A stretch of DNA of 64,000 nt, from contig JAQSDU010000003.1 of assembly GCA_029946065.1 (NCBI GenBank), positions 1-64,000 of the forward strand, in the 5' to 3' direction. The first letter of the stretch is position 1. Every line of letters begins with the position of its first letter. Below the pieces are notes generated by a model. That model was not told the DNA's origin. It saw only the letters and a program-made list of their open reading frames with translations, and did no database searches. Source of the stretch: Flavobacterium sp. (GTDB lineage Bacteria > Bacteroidota > Bacteroidia > Flavobacteriales > Flavobacteriaceae). This document shows positions 1 to 8,779 of this stretch, piece after piece. The translations under genes and the position numbers were made by a program.

Positions 1-2
1 AT

Positions 3-1865
3 ATATTATTGAGTTTAGTGTTGGCAGGCACCACATCGATAAAGGCTCAGAATAAAAACACAGAAGCAGCAGATAAACTCTATAACCGCTTAGAATATGT
101 TGACGCTGCCGACGAATACAAAAAACTCGTTGACAACGGCAAAGGTGATCCTTATGTATACAAACAACTGGCAGAAAGCTATTACAATGTATTCAATTAT
201 AAAGAAGCGGCAAGATGGTACGGAAAAGTAGTGGAAACGCCACAAGATGCCGAGACGTACTACAAATATGCCCAAATGCTAAAATCGGATGGTAAATATG
301 AGGAGTCCAACAAACAGATGGCAACATTTGCTTCAAAAGCACCAAACGATCAAAGGGCAATCGAGTTCAAAAAAGACCCAAATTATCTTCCGAAGTTAAG
401 AAACCAGCAAAAATTATATGACCTTAAATCGATGACAATCAACAGCGATCAGTCGGATTTTGGAGCAGTTTTGACTAACGATAACTACTTATATTTTGCA
501 ACAGCAAGAAATAAAAGTGGGAAGAAATACGGATGGAATGAAGAACCATTCCTTGATTTGTACAAATCAATTTTGAGCGCTGATGGCACTTTCTCTAAAC
601 CCGAAGCTGTTACCGAAATCAACAGCAGATGGCACGATGGACCTGCAACAGTGAGTGCCGATGGTAATACAATGTATTTTGCAAGTGAAAGTTTTAAAGA
701 AAAAGAATTCGTAAAAGACAAAAAAAACAATGCCAGACAAGGTCAAGTTTACCTTTTTAAAGCCACTAAAAATGGCGATAAATGGGGTGATATTACAGAT
801 TTGAGTTTCAACAACAAGTCTTTTTCCACTAGTAATCCAAGTTTGAGTAAAGACGGAAAAACGCTTTATTTTTCCTCAGATATGCCGGGTGGAGAAGGCG
901 GAATTGACATCTGGAAAGTTACAATTGACGGAAGCGGTGGCTTCGGAACACCACAAAATCTTGGCAAAGCTGTCAATACTGCAGGAAACGAAAGCTTCCC
1001 GTCGATTACCGATGATAACGTGCTTTTTTTCTCTTCAGATGGAAAAAAAGGCTTCGGAAACCTAGATGTTTTTATGTTAGATTTAAATAAATCAAATGCC
1101 GAAGCGACTAATGTTGGTCTTCCAATCAACTCGCCAAAAGACGATTTTGCCTTTAGTTTTAATGCTACAAAAAACATCGGATTCTTTTCTAGCAACCGCG
1201 ACGGGAATGACAATATTTATCAGGCAACACCGGTTTGTACCGTCGAAATCAATACCACTGTAAAAGATGCGTTGACCGGAAATCTTTTATCTGACGCAAA
1301 AGTTTCGATTTTGGATGACCGTAAAAACATCATCGAAACCAAAACTTCCGGTCCCAATGGCGAAGTGTCTTACTTGGTCGATTGCAACAAGGAATTCACC
1401 ATTCAAGTAACCAGAGAAGGCTACGAAAGCAAAGTTTTTCCGGTTGCAAAAAGCAAAGGTGGAAAAGTGCCGGTTGCTGCTGACTTGCAACCAATCGAGA
1501 AAATTATTATGCCTGACGTAGTTGCGCTTAGCGATATTTATTTTGAATACAACAAAAGCAATATCACTAAAGAAGGCGCTTTTGAACTCGACAAATTGGT
1601 GCAGGCGATGAACAAATATCCAGAGATGGTTATTTTGGTGAAATCGCATACCGATAACCGCGGAAGCGACCAATACAATCTTAATCTTTCAGACAAAAGG
1701 GCAAAATCAACGGTGCAATATATCCTTTCTAAAGGCGTGAAAAAAGAACGCATTTCAGGAAAAGGCTACGGCGAAAGCGAGCCAAAAGTTGATTGCAAAG
1801 AAGCTTGTACCGAAGAGCAACACGCAATGAACAGGCGAAGCGAGTTTATTATCGTGAAGAAATAA
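3..1865 (+). CDS. PorE-like OmpA family protein: TPR, PD40 propeller, CRD and OmpA domains (5' partial)
   Basis: The frame is open to the window edge and its first residues are the end of a signal peptide (cleavage after IKAQ), so the true start lies upstream; the TTG at 9 is probably internal. TPR-like helices fill about residues 15-110. PD40/WD40-like strands with repeated SxDGxTLYF motifs span 150-405. A carboxypeptidase-regulatory-like fold spans 415-485. A C-terminal OmpA peptidoglycan-binding domain (505-617) has the SHTDNRGSDQYN and RR motifs. This is the domain order of PorE, which links the type IX secretion complex to peptidoglycan. Unlike PorE, no lipobox Cys is seen in the visible part. 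Genes of this class usually follow a PorP/SprF gene, which would lie upstream. Domain architecture is certain; the exact T9SS role is inference. Confidence 0.9.
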   Translation: MLLSLVLAGTTSIKAQNKNTEAADKLYNRLEYVDAADEYKKLVDNGKGDPYVYKQLAESYYNVFNYKEAARWYGKVVETPQDAETYYKYAQMLKSDGKYEESNKQMATFASKAPNDQRAIEFKKDPNYLPKLRNQQKLYDLKSMTINSDQSDFGAVLTNDNYLYFATARNKSGKKYGWNEEPFLDLYKSILSADGTFSKPEAVTEINSRWHDGPATVSADGNTMYFASESFKEKEFVKDKKNNARQGQVYLFKATKNGDKWGDITDLSFNNKSFSTSNPSLSKDGKTLYFSSDMPGGEGGIDIWKVTIDGSGGFGTPQNLGKAVNTAGNESFPSITDDNVLFFSSDGKKGFGNLDVFMLDLNKSNAEATNVGLPINSPKDDFAFSFNATKNIGFFSSNRDGNDNIYQATPVCTVEINTTVKDALTGNLLSDAKVSILDDRKNIIETKTSGPNGEVSYLVDCNKEFTIQVTREGYESKVFPVAKSKGGKVPVAADLQPIEKIIMPDVVALSDIYFEYNKSNITKEGAFELDKLVQAMNKYPEMVILVKSHTDNRGSDQYNLNLSDKRAKSTVQYILSKGVKKERISGKGYGESEPKVDCKEACTEEQHAMNRRSEFIIVKK

Positions 1866-1894
1866 CGCAGGTAATACAATCCCGATATAATACC

Positions 1895-1942
1895 AAAATC
1901 CCAAATTCCAAAGCAATAATGCCAATGGAATTTGGGATTTTT
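1895..1942. terminator. Bidirectional hairpin terminator of the AATCCCAAATTCCA family
   Basis: A perfect 16-bp inverted repeat (AAAATCCCAAATTCCA with its complement) has a 15-base loop, A-rich on the left and T-rich on the right. It sits between the convergent ends of the OmpA-like gene (+) and the SDR gene (-), so it can stop transcription from both sides. The same words recur at 14678, 31271 and 45656. Confidence 0.85.
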
Positions 1943-1953
1943 ATTTAAAATTT

Positions 1954-2757
1954 TTAAAAATCCGATTTTCGAATGAAATTATAATTCAGGATTTTTATTA
2001 ATTTTTGTGAGTCGATGGTTTTTCCAAAAGATGGTTTTTCATTAAACTTTGGTAGCTCCATTTGCATTTGTAGCGCTTTTGCAGAATAATAATCTTTTCG
2101 TGAAGGATGAAATGGTGCCGCAGCATTGAAAATTTCATTCCAGCAATCGGCTTCAATAATTTTTAAAATAATGCTGATACAATCTTCTTGATGGATCAAA
2201 TTAATCGGTGCTTCCGGATTGTCAATATTTTCTCTCCCCGCCAGAAATTTCACCGGATGACGGTCGTCACCAATCAATCCGCCAAAGCGTAAAATGGTGG
2301 TGTTAAAATTTGGATTTTTTTGTAAAAGGGACTCTGCTTCGAGCAATTGCTTGCCGGATTCTGTGTCCGGAATGGATTTCGTAGTTTCCGTAACAATCGA
2401 ATTATCATCCGCATAAACCGAAGTCGAACTAATGAAAATCACTTTTTCGATATTAGATTTTTCAATCTTTGGCACTAAAAAATTTATTTTAGAAACGAAA
2501 TTTTCAGCTTCAGGACCGCGTAATTTTGGCGGAATATTAATAATTAAAATTTCAGATTTAGAAAGAAAATCACCGATTGTTCCTTGAATGCCATCCGCTT
2601 CAAGCGAAATTAAAAATGGTGAAATTCCGGAATTTTTGAGCAACGCTATTTTTTCAGGCGATGTAGTCGATCCTTTAACGGCATAACCAGATTGTAATAA
2701 TTTTTGCGCCAATGGGAATCCAAGCCACCCGCAACCAAGGATGCTAATATTCTTCAT
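1954..2757 (-). CDS. Atypical SDR family NAD(P)-binding protein (YeeZ-like)
   Basis: About 267 residues. The N-terminus holds a Rossmann motif (ILGCGWLG, residues 4-11), followed by a STSVYAD strand as in extended SDR enzymes and a substrate-side motif around LRFGGLIG. The usual YxxxK pair is not obvious, which fits the atypical SDR/YeeZ group whose reaction is unknown. The start at 2757 puts the glycine motif right after the Met; the longer start at 2778 adds seven residues with no support. The gene begins 14 bases inside the end of the M28 peptidase gene, so the two are probably co-transcribed. Substrate cannot be told from sequence. Confidence 0.85.
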   Translation of the reverse strand: MKNISILGCGWLGFPLAQKLLQSGYAVKGSTTSPEKIALLKNSGISPFLISLEADGIQGTIGDFLSKSEILIINIPPKLRGPEAENFVSKINFLVPKIEKSNIEKVIFISSTSVYADDNSIVTETTKSIPDTESGKQLLEAESLLQKNPNFNTTILRFGGLIGDDRHPVKFLAGRENIDNPEAPINLIHQEDCISIILKIIEADCWNEIFNAAAPFHPSRKDYYSAKALQMQMELPKFNEKPSFGKTIDSQKLIKILNYNFIRKSDF

Positions 2758-5134
2758 TGATATGTAATGTGTCAACAACAGTTGTGTCTAGTGGTAAGTG
2801 TTTTTCGAGCGTGGAGCTCAAGATTTTTTCTTTTGGTGTAGCCTTAATTTTTTCTTTTAATACCACTGCATCGTTCAGAACAAAAGGTGTAGGCATCATC
2901 CAAGCAGCACGATGGGCAATACTGAATTCTGGATTTTCGAGCAGATCGAATGAAGATTCCATCAATGACATTTCTAAATTTGTGTTTTTTTCAATGCTGA
3001 ATTGCATTTCTAATGGTGCATTGTCAACGACATAATAGGTTAATATTTTTCTGTCTTTTCTGATGTATTTCGAAGTTTTTTCACCCAATGTTGATACGCC
3101 GTTGGCACGGAAATGCAACAGATTCATTTTCATATTTGCAAAAATATCGTATCGATTAACTTTTCTATTGGGTGAAATCCGAATTTTCAAGTAACGCCAG
3201 TTGCCAATTATAGAATCTTGAAGAAATTCGATGGTTGGTTTTTGAAGTGTTTTCACTGGTGCATCTGCCATAAATGTAAAGGTAGTATTGTATTTACTAA
3301 ATAATTTATCGTTATTCAAAATTGTTGCGGCTTTCGGATTTTCGCCTAAATAACCTTTGGTCCATTCGTCCAAATTAACGTCGTAAGTCGTCCAAAAGGC
3401 TTTTTGTTTGTCGGCATCAAGCATGTAAACTAAGCTGTTTTGCTTGGCTTTTCCGGCTTTATATCCTGCATTCAAATGCGCATTTATAAAACACCCCAAA
3501 GCAATCAGGAACATCAAAAACGACCAATTTCCTTTTTTAGAAAACAAACCTAAAACCGGCAGTAGTAGTGCAAAAACCAAAATAGTTAAAATGGCGCTTC
3601 CGAAGAGTATTTTCAATCCGAGGCCAACTGGAAACATTTCGACGAAAGGCACTAATATCACAACCGTTGGTAAAGCCAAAAAAGCGTACAAAATCCGATT
3701 GGTTCTTTGTGTAATGATAAAATAGCCTAATGAAATCAATCCGAAATATAGTGGAATTATAAAAAAACCCGCACCAGGCAATGCAAAAACGATTCCGATG
3801 TTGATGACAATCCATAAAAATAAAGGCGCTACATAATAATCCATCATTTTGCTTCGTTCGGCAAATTTTTTATAAAACCAAAAGCCAAAAGCGAGGCTTA
3901 GCGCCATGAAAGCCGCTATGTACGAATGACCGTTGTATGTAAATCCGTGTTGAATGTCGTTGTACTGCGGATACATTTCGAGCATTAATTTCCATCCGAA
4001 AAAAGTCACCAATCCTGCAGAAAATAACGATCCAAACAATGGGATGAAACCTTTCAGGATGTCTTTAAAATGCAATATTCTTTTTCCGAGACCAACAAAA
4101 ATCAATCCCAAAAACAAGACAAATGCCACGACCAAAAGCGGAATATTCCATGAAAATGGATAGCTCATAAAATTAAACGGCGTGTTGAAATACACAAAAT
4201 CATCTTCAGAATTAAGCTGACTTAAATCGGAATTTGAGAAATATTGTAATAAAGGCATCAAATATGTACTCTGATGTGCTAAGGTGTTCGGTGCTAAGTG
4301 CTGCAAATCGTCCTGTTGCGAATGATAGTTGAAATGGTCGTCGATAAAAGCAAAATTAAACCCTTGTACTTTTCCTTGTTCCCGAAAAACAGTCAAATCA
4401 GTGTCGTTCGGGAGCATTTTGTAGATGCTGTACATCAACGAATTTGATACCGGATAATGGGGATTTGCGGCTGTAAATTCCTTTACCATGGCGGCATTTC
4501 CTTTGTTGACTTCCATCAGCATATAAGACGGTCCGGCGCTTCCGCGGGCTTCAAAATTAACGACTAATCCGACTTCTTTCGCCCAATTGTGCTGGGTAAC
4601 GAAGAGTGCTGCACCGTTTAAACCCAATTCTTCTGCGTCAGAAAACAAGATGATAATGTCATTTTTGTGTACTGTTTTATTGTGAAGAAAAGCACGCGTT
4701 CCCTCTAAAATTGTTGCAATTCCGGACGCATCATCACTGGCGCCTTTTGATTTCGAATGCGGTGCGCTGTCATAATGAGAAAGTAACATCAGCGCTTTTT
4801 TGCCACCGGTTCCTGGAACTCGGGCGATAATATTTCTTGATTTTACGAGATTTCCCCAATCTGAAAGCGTATAACCTTCTTGAATTTCAACTTGTAGTCC
4901 TAGTTTTTGCAGTTCATTTTTAAGATAATTTTCAACTGTTTTGTGATTTTCAGAACCAACATAATGTGGTGCTTTGGACAAAATAGCCACTTGTTCGAGC
5001 GCTCTTTTTGTTGAAAATTCCGACATCGGAACCATATTATCTGTTACAGATTGCGGCATTAGCGCGTAAAACACCCAATAAACGAAGACCAAAATTAGGA
5101 AGGCCGAAAGTAATGAGGTATATTTTTTTTCCAT
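2744..5134 (-). CDS. M28 family metallopeptidase with membrane domain
   Basis: 796 residues. One N-terminal membrane segment (about 8-27) leads into an M28 aminopeptidase domain (60-310) with all expected zinc ligands: His in LLSHYDS, Asp in ASDDASG, Glu pair in SDAEELGL, Asp/Glu in NFEARGS and His in HFNYHSQQD. The second half (330-560) has about eight hydrophobic segments, then a soluble tail. This matches large Fxna/ERMP1-like M28 peptidases of Bacteroidota. It is probably an inner-membrane enzyme with the catalytic domain outside the cytoplasm, releasing N-terminal amino acids from peptides. It is the first gene of a two-gene unit with the overlapping SDR gene. Family is certain; substrate unknown. 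Confidence 0.93.
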   Translation of the reverse strand: MEKKYTSLLSAFLILVFVYWVFYALMPQSVTDNMVPMSEFSTKRALEQVAILSKAPHYVGSENHKTVENYLKNELQKLGLQVEIQEGYTLSDWGNLVKSRNIIARVPGTGGKKALMLLSHYDSAPHSKSKGASDDASGIATILEGTRAFLHNKTVHKNDIIILFSDAEELGLNGAALFVTQHNWAKEVGLVVNFEARGSAGPSYMLMEVNKGNAAMVKEFTAANPHYPVSNSLMYSIYKMLPNDTDLTVFREQGKVQGFNFAFIDDHFNYHSQQDDLQHLAPNTLAHQSTYLMPLLQYFSNSDLSQLNSEDDFVYFNTPFNFMSYPFSWNIPLLVVAFVLFLGLIFVGLGKRILHFKDILKGFIPLFGSLFSAGLVTFFGWKLMLEMYPQYNDIQHGFTYNGHSYIAAFMALSLAFGFWFYKKFAERSKMMDYYVAPLFLWIVINIGIVFALPGAGFFIIPLYFGLISLGYFIITQRTNRILYAFLALPTVVILVPFVEMFPVGLGLKILFGSAILTILVFALLLPVLGLFSKKGNWSFLMFLIALGCFINAHLNAGYKAGKAKQNSLVYMLDADKQKAFWTTYDVNLDEWTKGYLGENPKAATILNNDKLFSKYNTTFTFMADAPVKTLQKPTIEFLQDSIIGNWRYLKIRISPNRKVNRYDIFANMKMNLLHFRANGVSTLGEKTSKYIRKDRKILTYYVVDNAPLEMQFSIEKNTNLEMSLMESSFDLLENPEFSIAHRAAWMMPTPFVLNDAVVLKEKIKATPKEKILSSTLEKHLPLDTTVVDTLHINEEY

Positions 5135-5157
5135 TTTTGAAAATTATAAATAATTAA

Positions 5158-5505
5158 TCAGATTTCTTTTTTGACTAGCATAAAATAATCGTTCTCAAGT
5201 TCTCTGTAACCGTAATCGTATACAAAATAATAGGTGTTTCCAGTTTTTGTATGTAGAACATTGGTGAAAAATTCAAAGTCAAAACCTTTGTTGAGCATTT
5301 TATTTCGTGGAATTTTTACTTTTTCCTCCGGATTCAGTTCGCCTAAAATGCGGTAATTCTTGCGCAATTTGTTATTGATATTCCGCATGAAATTATTACT
5401 GTCTTTATTAATTCTGTTGTTGTAGGCGTTTCTGCAACCGTCACTACAGAATTTCTTGTCTTCACGGCCTACAATTTTTTCGCTGCATTCTAAACAATTT
5501 CTCAT
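5158..5505 (-). CDS. Small protein with N-terminal zinc ribbon (DUF2116-like)
   Basis: 115 residues. The N-terminus carries CLEC at residues 4-7 and CSDGC at 20-24, a treble-clef or zinc-ribbon pattern typical of short DUF2116-like proteins. The rest is a basic helix followed by a beta-rich tail ending in YRELENDYFMLVKK. It lies 11 bases after the bacillithiol-transferase-like gene and 23 bases before the M28 peptidase gene, all on the same strand, so one transcript is likely. Function is not known for this family. Confidence 0.8.
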   Translation of the reverse strand: MRNCLECSEKIVGREDKKFCSDGCRNAYNNRINKDSNNFMRNINNKLRKNYRILGELNPEEKVKIPRNKMLNKGFDFEFFTNVLHTKTGNTYYFVYDYGYRELENDYFMLVKKEI

Positions 5506-5516
5506 AATTGGCAGTT

Positions 5517-6065
5517 TTAAAATTGATTTTTATGAGATAATGCCTGCTTGATATGTGCCAAGTGGTGGTTGCAATGCCACGCATAAAAACCTATGATTTC
5601 ATCAAGGGCAAATGTTTTTTGGCTTTCTGGATGGAAATATTGCATTGAAAACTGGGTTTTGTCCATGCTTTTCAAAAGTATCATCCATTTTGAATGCACG
5701 CCTTCTATGATTTTGAGTGATGCTAAAATATCGTCTGCCAAACCATCTTCCAAGGCTGCCCATTTTGATTCTTCATAAGGTTTTATGGTCGGAATTGCTT
5801 CTGTCAAGGCGAGTTTAAAACGAATCAAACAATTCATATGGCTATCGGCACAATGGTGAACGACTTGCTTTATTTTCCATCCATCGGGACGGTACCTCCA
5901 ATTTAATTCTGTTAGAGAAAGCTGTTTGGTCAGATGACTAATGCTGTTTGGAAACGATTTGATTTCGGAAATCCAAAGGTTGATTTGTGCGGCATCGATG
6001 GATTCGGGGCAGTTAAAATTTCCGATTGGAAATCTAAGTTTTTCATGGTTAAAATTTTCTGTCAT
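5517..6065 (-). CDS. DinB/YfiT-type bacillithiol transferase-like protein
   Basis: 182 residues forming the four-helix DinB fold. It opens with the family phrase LRFPIGNF and carries the three metal-binding His of YfiT: one in VVHHCADSHMN and two in AWHCNHHLAHI. YfiT/BstA proteins are metal-dependent and transfer bacillithiol (a low-molecular-weight thiol used by Bacteroidota and Firmicutes) to electrophiles, or act as hydrolases. First gene of a likely operon with the zinc-ribbon, M28 and SDR genes. A good promoter lies about 100 bases upstream. Fold and metal site are clear; thiol specificity is inferred from the family. Confidence 0.88.
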   Translation of the reverse strand: MTENFNHEKLRFPIGNFNCPESIDAAQINLWISEIKSFPNSISHLTKQLSLTELNWRYRPDGWKIKQVVHHCADSHMNCLIRFKLALTEAIPTIKPYEESKWAALEDGLADDILASLKIIEGVHSKWMILLKSMDKTQFSMQYFHPESQKTFALDEIIGFYAWHCNHHLAHIKQALSHKNQF

Positions 6066-6167
6066 TTTGATTTTGGTTTAAATTAATACTCTTTTTGGCG
6101 TTGATATCGAAAATTTTTAGAGATTGATTATCAGGTTGTAGTTAAATGGTATAGGCTGAATATCAAT

Positions 6168-6197
6168 CAAATATAAGCATATTATTCCATTTGCAAA
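6168..6197 (-). promoter_or_regulatory. Bacteroidota-type promoter for the bacillithiol-transferase operon
   Basis: Read on the minus strand, TTTG (6197-6194) is followed after 18 bases by TATATTTG (6175-6168), matching the TTTG / TAnnTTTG consensus of the Bacteroidota primary sigma factor. It faces the gene starting at 6065, leaving a leader of about 100 bases. Confidence 0.65.
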
Positions 6198-6331
6198 CGG
6201 TTACAAACAACTACAAACGAAATTAAACATTTTTTTACCGAATAAATTGGTGCTGCCGCTGCAACTTTGCCGTGTTGGTTGGAAGTTCAGTCCGCAATCA
6301 CTTAACATTAACAATTAAAGTTTTACACGCC

Positions 6332-6664
6332 ATGAATGCATTAAAAAACAAAGTACAATTGATCGGTCACGTAGGAAACGAACCAGAGGTAAAAGCAGTA
6401 GGAGAAGGTAAAAAACTAGCTACATTGACCTTAGCCACAAATGAAACCTACAAAAATGACAAAGGCGAAAAAGTCGAAGAAACCCAATGGCATCGCCTTG
6501 TAGCTTGGGGAAAAACTGCCGAACTCATTGAGAAATATGTTAGCAAAGGAAAGGAAATCGGCATTGGGGGTAAATTAACCCATAGGAGCTATGATGATAA
6601 AAACGGAGAAAAACGCTATGTTACAGAAGTTGTCGTAAGCGAGTTATTGCTTTTAGGAAAATAA
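6332..6664 (+). CDS. ssb: Single-stranded DNA-binding protein, short form
   Basis: 110 residues covering just one OB fold: NKVQLIGHVGNEPEV at the start, TETQWH-like motif (VEETQWHRLVAWGK) in the middle, RSYDDKNGEKRYVTEVVV near the end. It binds single-stranded DNA in replication and repair. The start at 6332 begins exactly where the family begins; the longer reading from 6272 adds 20 residues that look like untranslated leader. The protein stops right after the OB fold, so the flexible linker and acidic C-terminal tip that normally recruit partner proteins are absent. Short SSBs like this are common in Flavobacterium and may be secondary to a tailed SSB elsewhere. A broken HRDC gene follows seven bases later. 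Confidence 0.93.
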   Translation: MNALKNKVQLIGHVGNEPEVKAVGEGKKLATLTLATNETYKNDKGEKVEETQWHRLVAWGKTAELIEKYVSKGKEIGIGGKLTHRSYDDKNGEKRYVTEVVVSELLLLGK

Positions 6665-6670
6665 GACAAT

Positions 6671-7132
6671 ATTAAAATACAGCTTTTTACAATCAGGGTT
6701 GATGCCGAAAGGATGATCGTTGACCAGAACGGCCTCAATGATTTTTTATCCACAGTTGTTTTTAAGAAATCTTCAGTTCATTTCGTCGAATCAGAAAACG
6801 CGAATTGGTCGGTATTGCTTCATTATGAAGAGGATGATGGGGAATTGCAGCCTACAAATAAGGATTCGATTGCCTTACAACCAAAAGAGCAGGATCTTAC
6901 ACCTCTACAACAAGAAGTGTTCGGTATTTTAAAACAATGACGAAATAGCAAATCATCGGAACTTAATCTTTCAGCTTATATGGTTGCTCATAATTCGTAA
7001 CTGATGCATGTTGCCTTGCAAAATCCGCAATCGATCTCAAAATTGAGAAAAATAAAAGGTTTTGGAGCATTGAAGACGGCTAAATATCGTGAAGAAATTA
7101 TTGCAATTTTGCATGAACGGTATTCAGATTAA
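6671..7132 (+). pseudogene. Broken HRDC-domain gene (two in-frame stops, start codon lost)
   Basis: One reading frame from 6671 to the TAA at 7130 encodes a complete HRDC-type protein of about 153 residues, interrupted by TGA at 6938 (where the family usually has Trp) and TAA at 6998 (where Gln fits). The first codon, before KIQLFTI, is ATT where related proteins have ATG. After the stops the frame reads LMHVALQNPQSISKLRKIKG and then FGALKTAKYREEII, a textbook HRDC helix-hairpin pattern. A 75-residue stretch from the ATG at 6713 to the first stop could still be made but would lack the HRDC domain. Both stops can arise from single transitions. It directly follows ssb. The 188 bases after it show nothing recognisable. 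Confidence 0.88.
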
Positions 7133-7320
7133 TCCTAAAAACCTGAACGGGATTATTAAAGTTGAAAAATTACTTATCCCGAGGCTTTGGGGTGTGTAAC
7201 AAAAAACAGTAATCGGACTCAGAGTTAAATTAAAATGCTGTTGTAAATGGTCACCATTCACAGATTTCACATGTTGGAGTATTATGTGGTGTGAATTGAA
7301 ATTGGTGAATAGGTGGCCTC

Positions 7321-8736
7321 TTAATCGTTAAAACCATCATCCTGGAATTTCCGCATAATGTATTGTTTGGATGTTGTATCATAATAACCCATGATAAAAT
7401 AGTTTTGATATGGAAAAATTGATGTAGGCAAAATACGATCGTGCTCTTGTAGGAATTGTGAAATATAATCAGCAGCTAATCGCTGTTGTTCAATGGTTTT
7501 GTGTTTAAAATTCTTGTCAAAAAGGCTTTCAAAATAAACTGCCTGAGATTCACTTTCAAGTAATCCGTCAATGGAACCGCCAGTGCCAGTTATTACCATT
7601 CCAACACCTGCAGTTATGCCTAATATTACATCACCTGTTGATGACACTTCCCGAACACCTCCAAGGGTTAGCAAAACGTCATTCGGAGTATTGTAAACCG
7701 TTAGTCCGATATTAGAATCAAAAACCCTGCTTAGGAATCTTTTAGTATTTTTTAGTTCACGGGCACGCTGGTTTCCGGTTTGGGAATATAAAGGTGAATT
7801 CTTAAAACCAATAGCGTCGTTTTTTGAAACCTTGTAGTTGTTCAAAACCTTGAGACTGTCGCCGGTTGAATAGGAGGATAGCACCATTTCAGACTCATTA
7901 AGGGCTAATTGATATAGCTGTCCCTGATGCAAGTAGGAATTCGTCTTAGCACTTGTTTGTAAAACCTGGTAGGGAAATGATTTTTTTGTAATTGAAAATG
8001 TCGCAAGATTAATTTCAAACAACTGGGTATATTGTGGATTATAATCAAGTGTCAAAATCATCTTATCAGCATAAACATACAATTTCGATTTTTTAATGCC
8101 AGTGGATAATGGATTTAATGCTTTTGTGTCTATCTTTTCGATTGGATCTCTTTCGATAATTTTTTCAAAACGAATAGGTTGGTTGTCTCCATCTTTAAAA
8201 GCGTAAGAAGAGAAATCAAGTTTTTTCATATCCATTGTGCCGTTTCGGAACATATAAATTTTTAACGACTGCTTTGTGTCTTCTGAAGTAATGATATAAA
8301 AGGTGTTGTTTTCACTAAAACTATTAGTAATTTCCTCGCCGCTGAAATCTATAGAATAAGTCAGTTCAGAAATTTTTTTATTTTCAAAATCATAATAGAT
8401 GGCGCGGATTTTCTTGTAATCGTCAGAAGTCCAATAAACCTCCGGATTTCCGGAACCGTCAAAACTATAACCGGATAAAATCGTGTAATCTTCTTTGTCT
8501 GGACGTATTGTAGCAAGGCTGTCTTTATAAAACAATGCGCTATTATATTTATAGCCTGTTTGCGTTTCTTTATCAGCAGCAAATACAAATACCTGCTGGT
8601 TGTTGGTGTTGACCGCAGTTAAAAATTGCTGTTTTTCTGAAGGCTTTTTCAGGTTCAGATAATGAGAAGAAAGTAGGGTTTGGCCAAAACTATTAAAACA
8701 ATAAAGCCCCAATAAGACGAACAAGAACTTTTTCAT
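7321..8736 (-). CDS. Secreted protein of unknown function
   Basis: 471 residues. A signal peptide is plain (hydrophobic residues 4-17, cleavage near SFG-QT). The body is rich in beta strands with many aromatic and Lys residues, without a motif I recognise. A glycine-rich hydrophobic stretch (about residues 355-385, with GVREVSSTGDVILGITAGVG) could be a membrane-inserting or amphipathic segment. No T9SS tail, lipobox or catalytic motif is visible. It is a lone gene: the next minus-strand gene upstream starts 44 bases away at 8780, so read-through from it is possible. I cannot assign a function. Confidence 0.8.
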   Translation of the reverse strand: MKKFLFVLLGLYCFNSFGQTLLSSHYLNLKKPSEKQQFLTAVNTNNQQVFVFAADKETQTGYKYNSALFYKDSLATIRPDKEDYTILSGYSFDGSGNPEVYWTSDDYKKIRAIYYDFENKKISELTYSIDFSGEEITNSFSENNTFYIITSEDTKQSLKIYMFRNGTMDMKKLDFSSYAFKDGDNQPIRFEKIIERDPIEKIDTKALNPLSTGIKKSKLYVYADKMILTLDYNPQYTQLFEINLATFSITKKSFPYQVLQTSAKTNSYLHQGQLYQLALNESEMVLSSYSTGDSLKVLNNYKVSKNDAIGFKNSPLYSQTGNQRARELKNTKRFLSRVFDSNIGLTVYNTPNDVLLTLGGVREVSSTGDVILGITAGVGMVITGTGGSIDGLLESESQAVYFESLFDKNFKHKTIEQQRLAADYISQFLQEHDRILPTSIFPYQNYFIMGYYDTTSKQYIMRKFQDDGFND

Positions 8737-8779
8737 AGCAAAATATTTATTCTATTATCAATTGGATATCAATCGGAAT

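Noticed and set aside
6713..6940. A separate 75-residue gene after ssb
   Set aside because: It is the first half of the broken HRDC frame and has upstream coding continuity without an ATG at the expected place.
6938..7000. Recoding of TGA and TAA as amino acids in the HRDC frame
   Set aside because: Two different stop codons, no recoding signals nearby, plus a lost start codon; decay is simpler.
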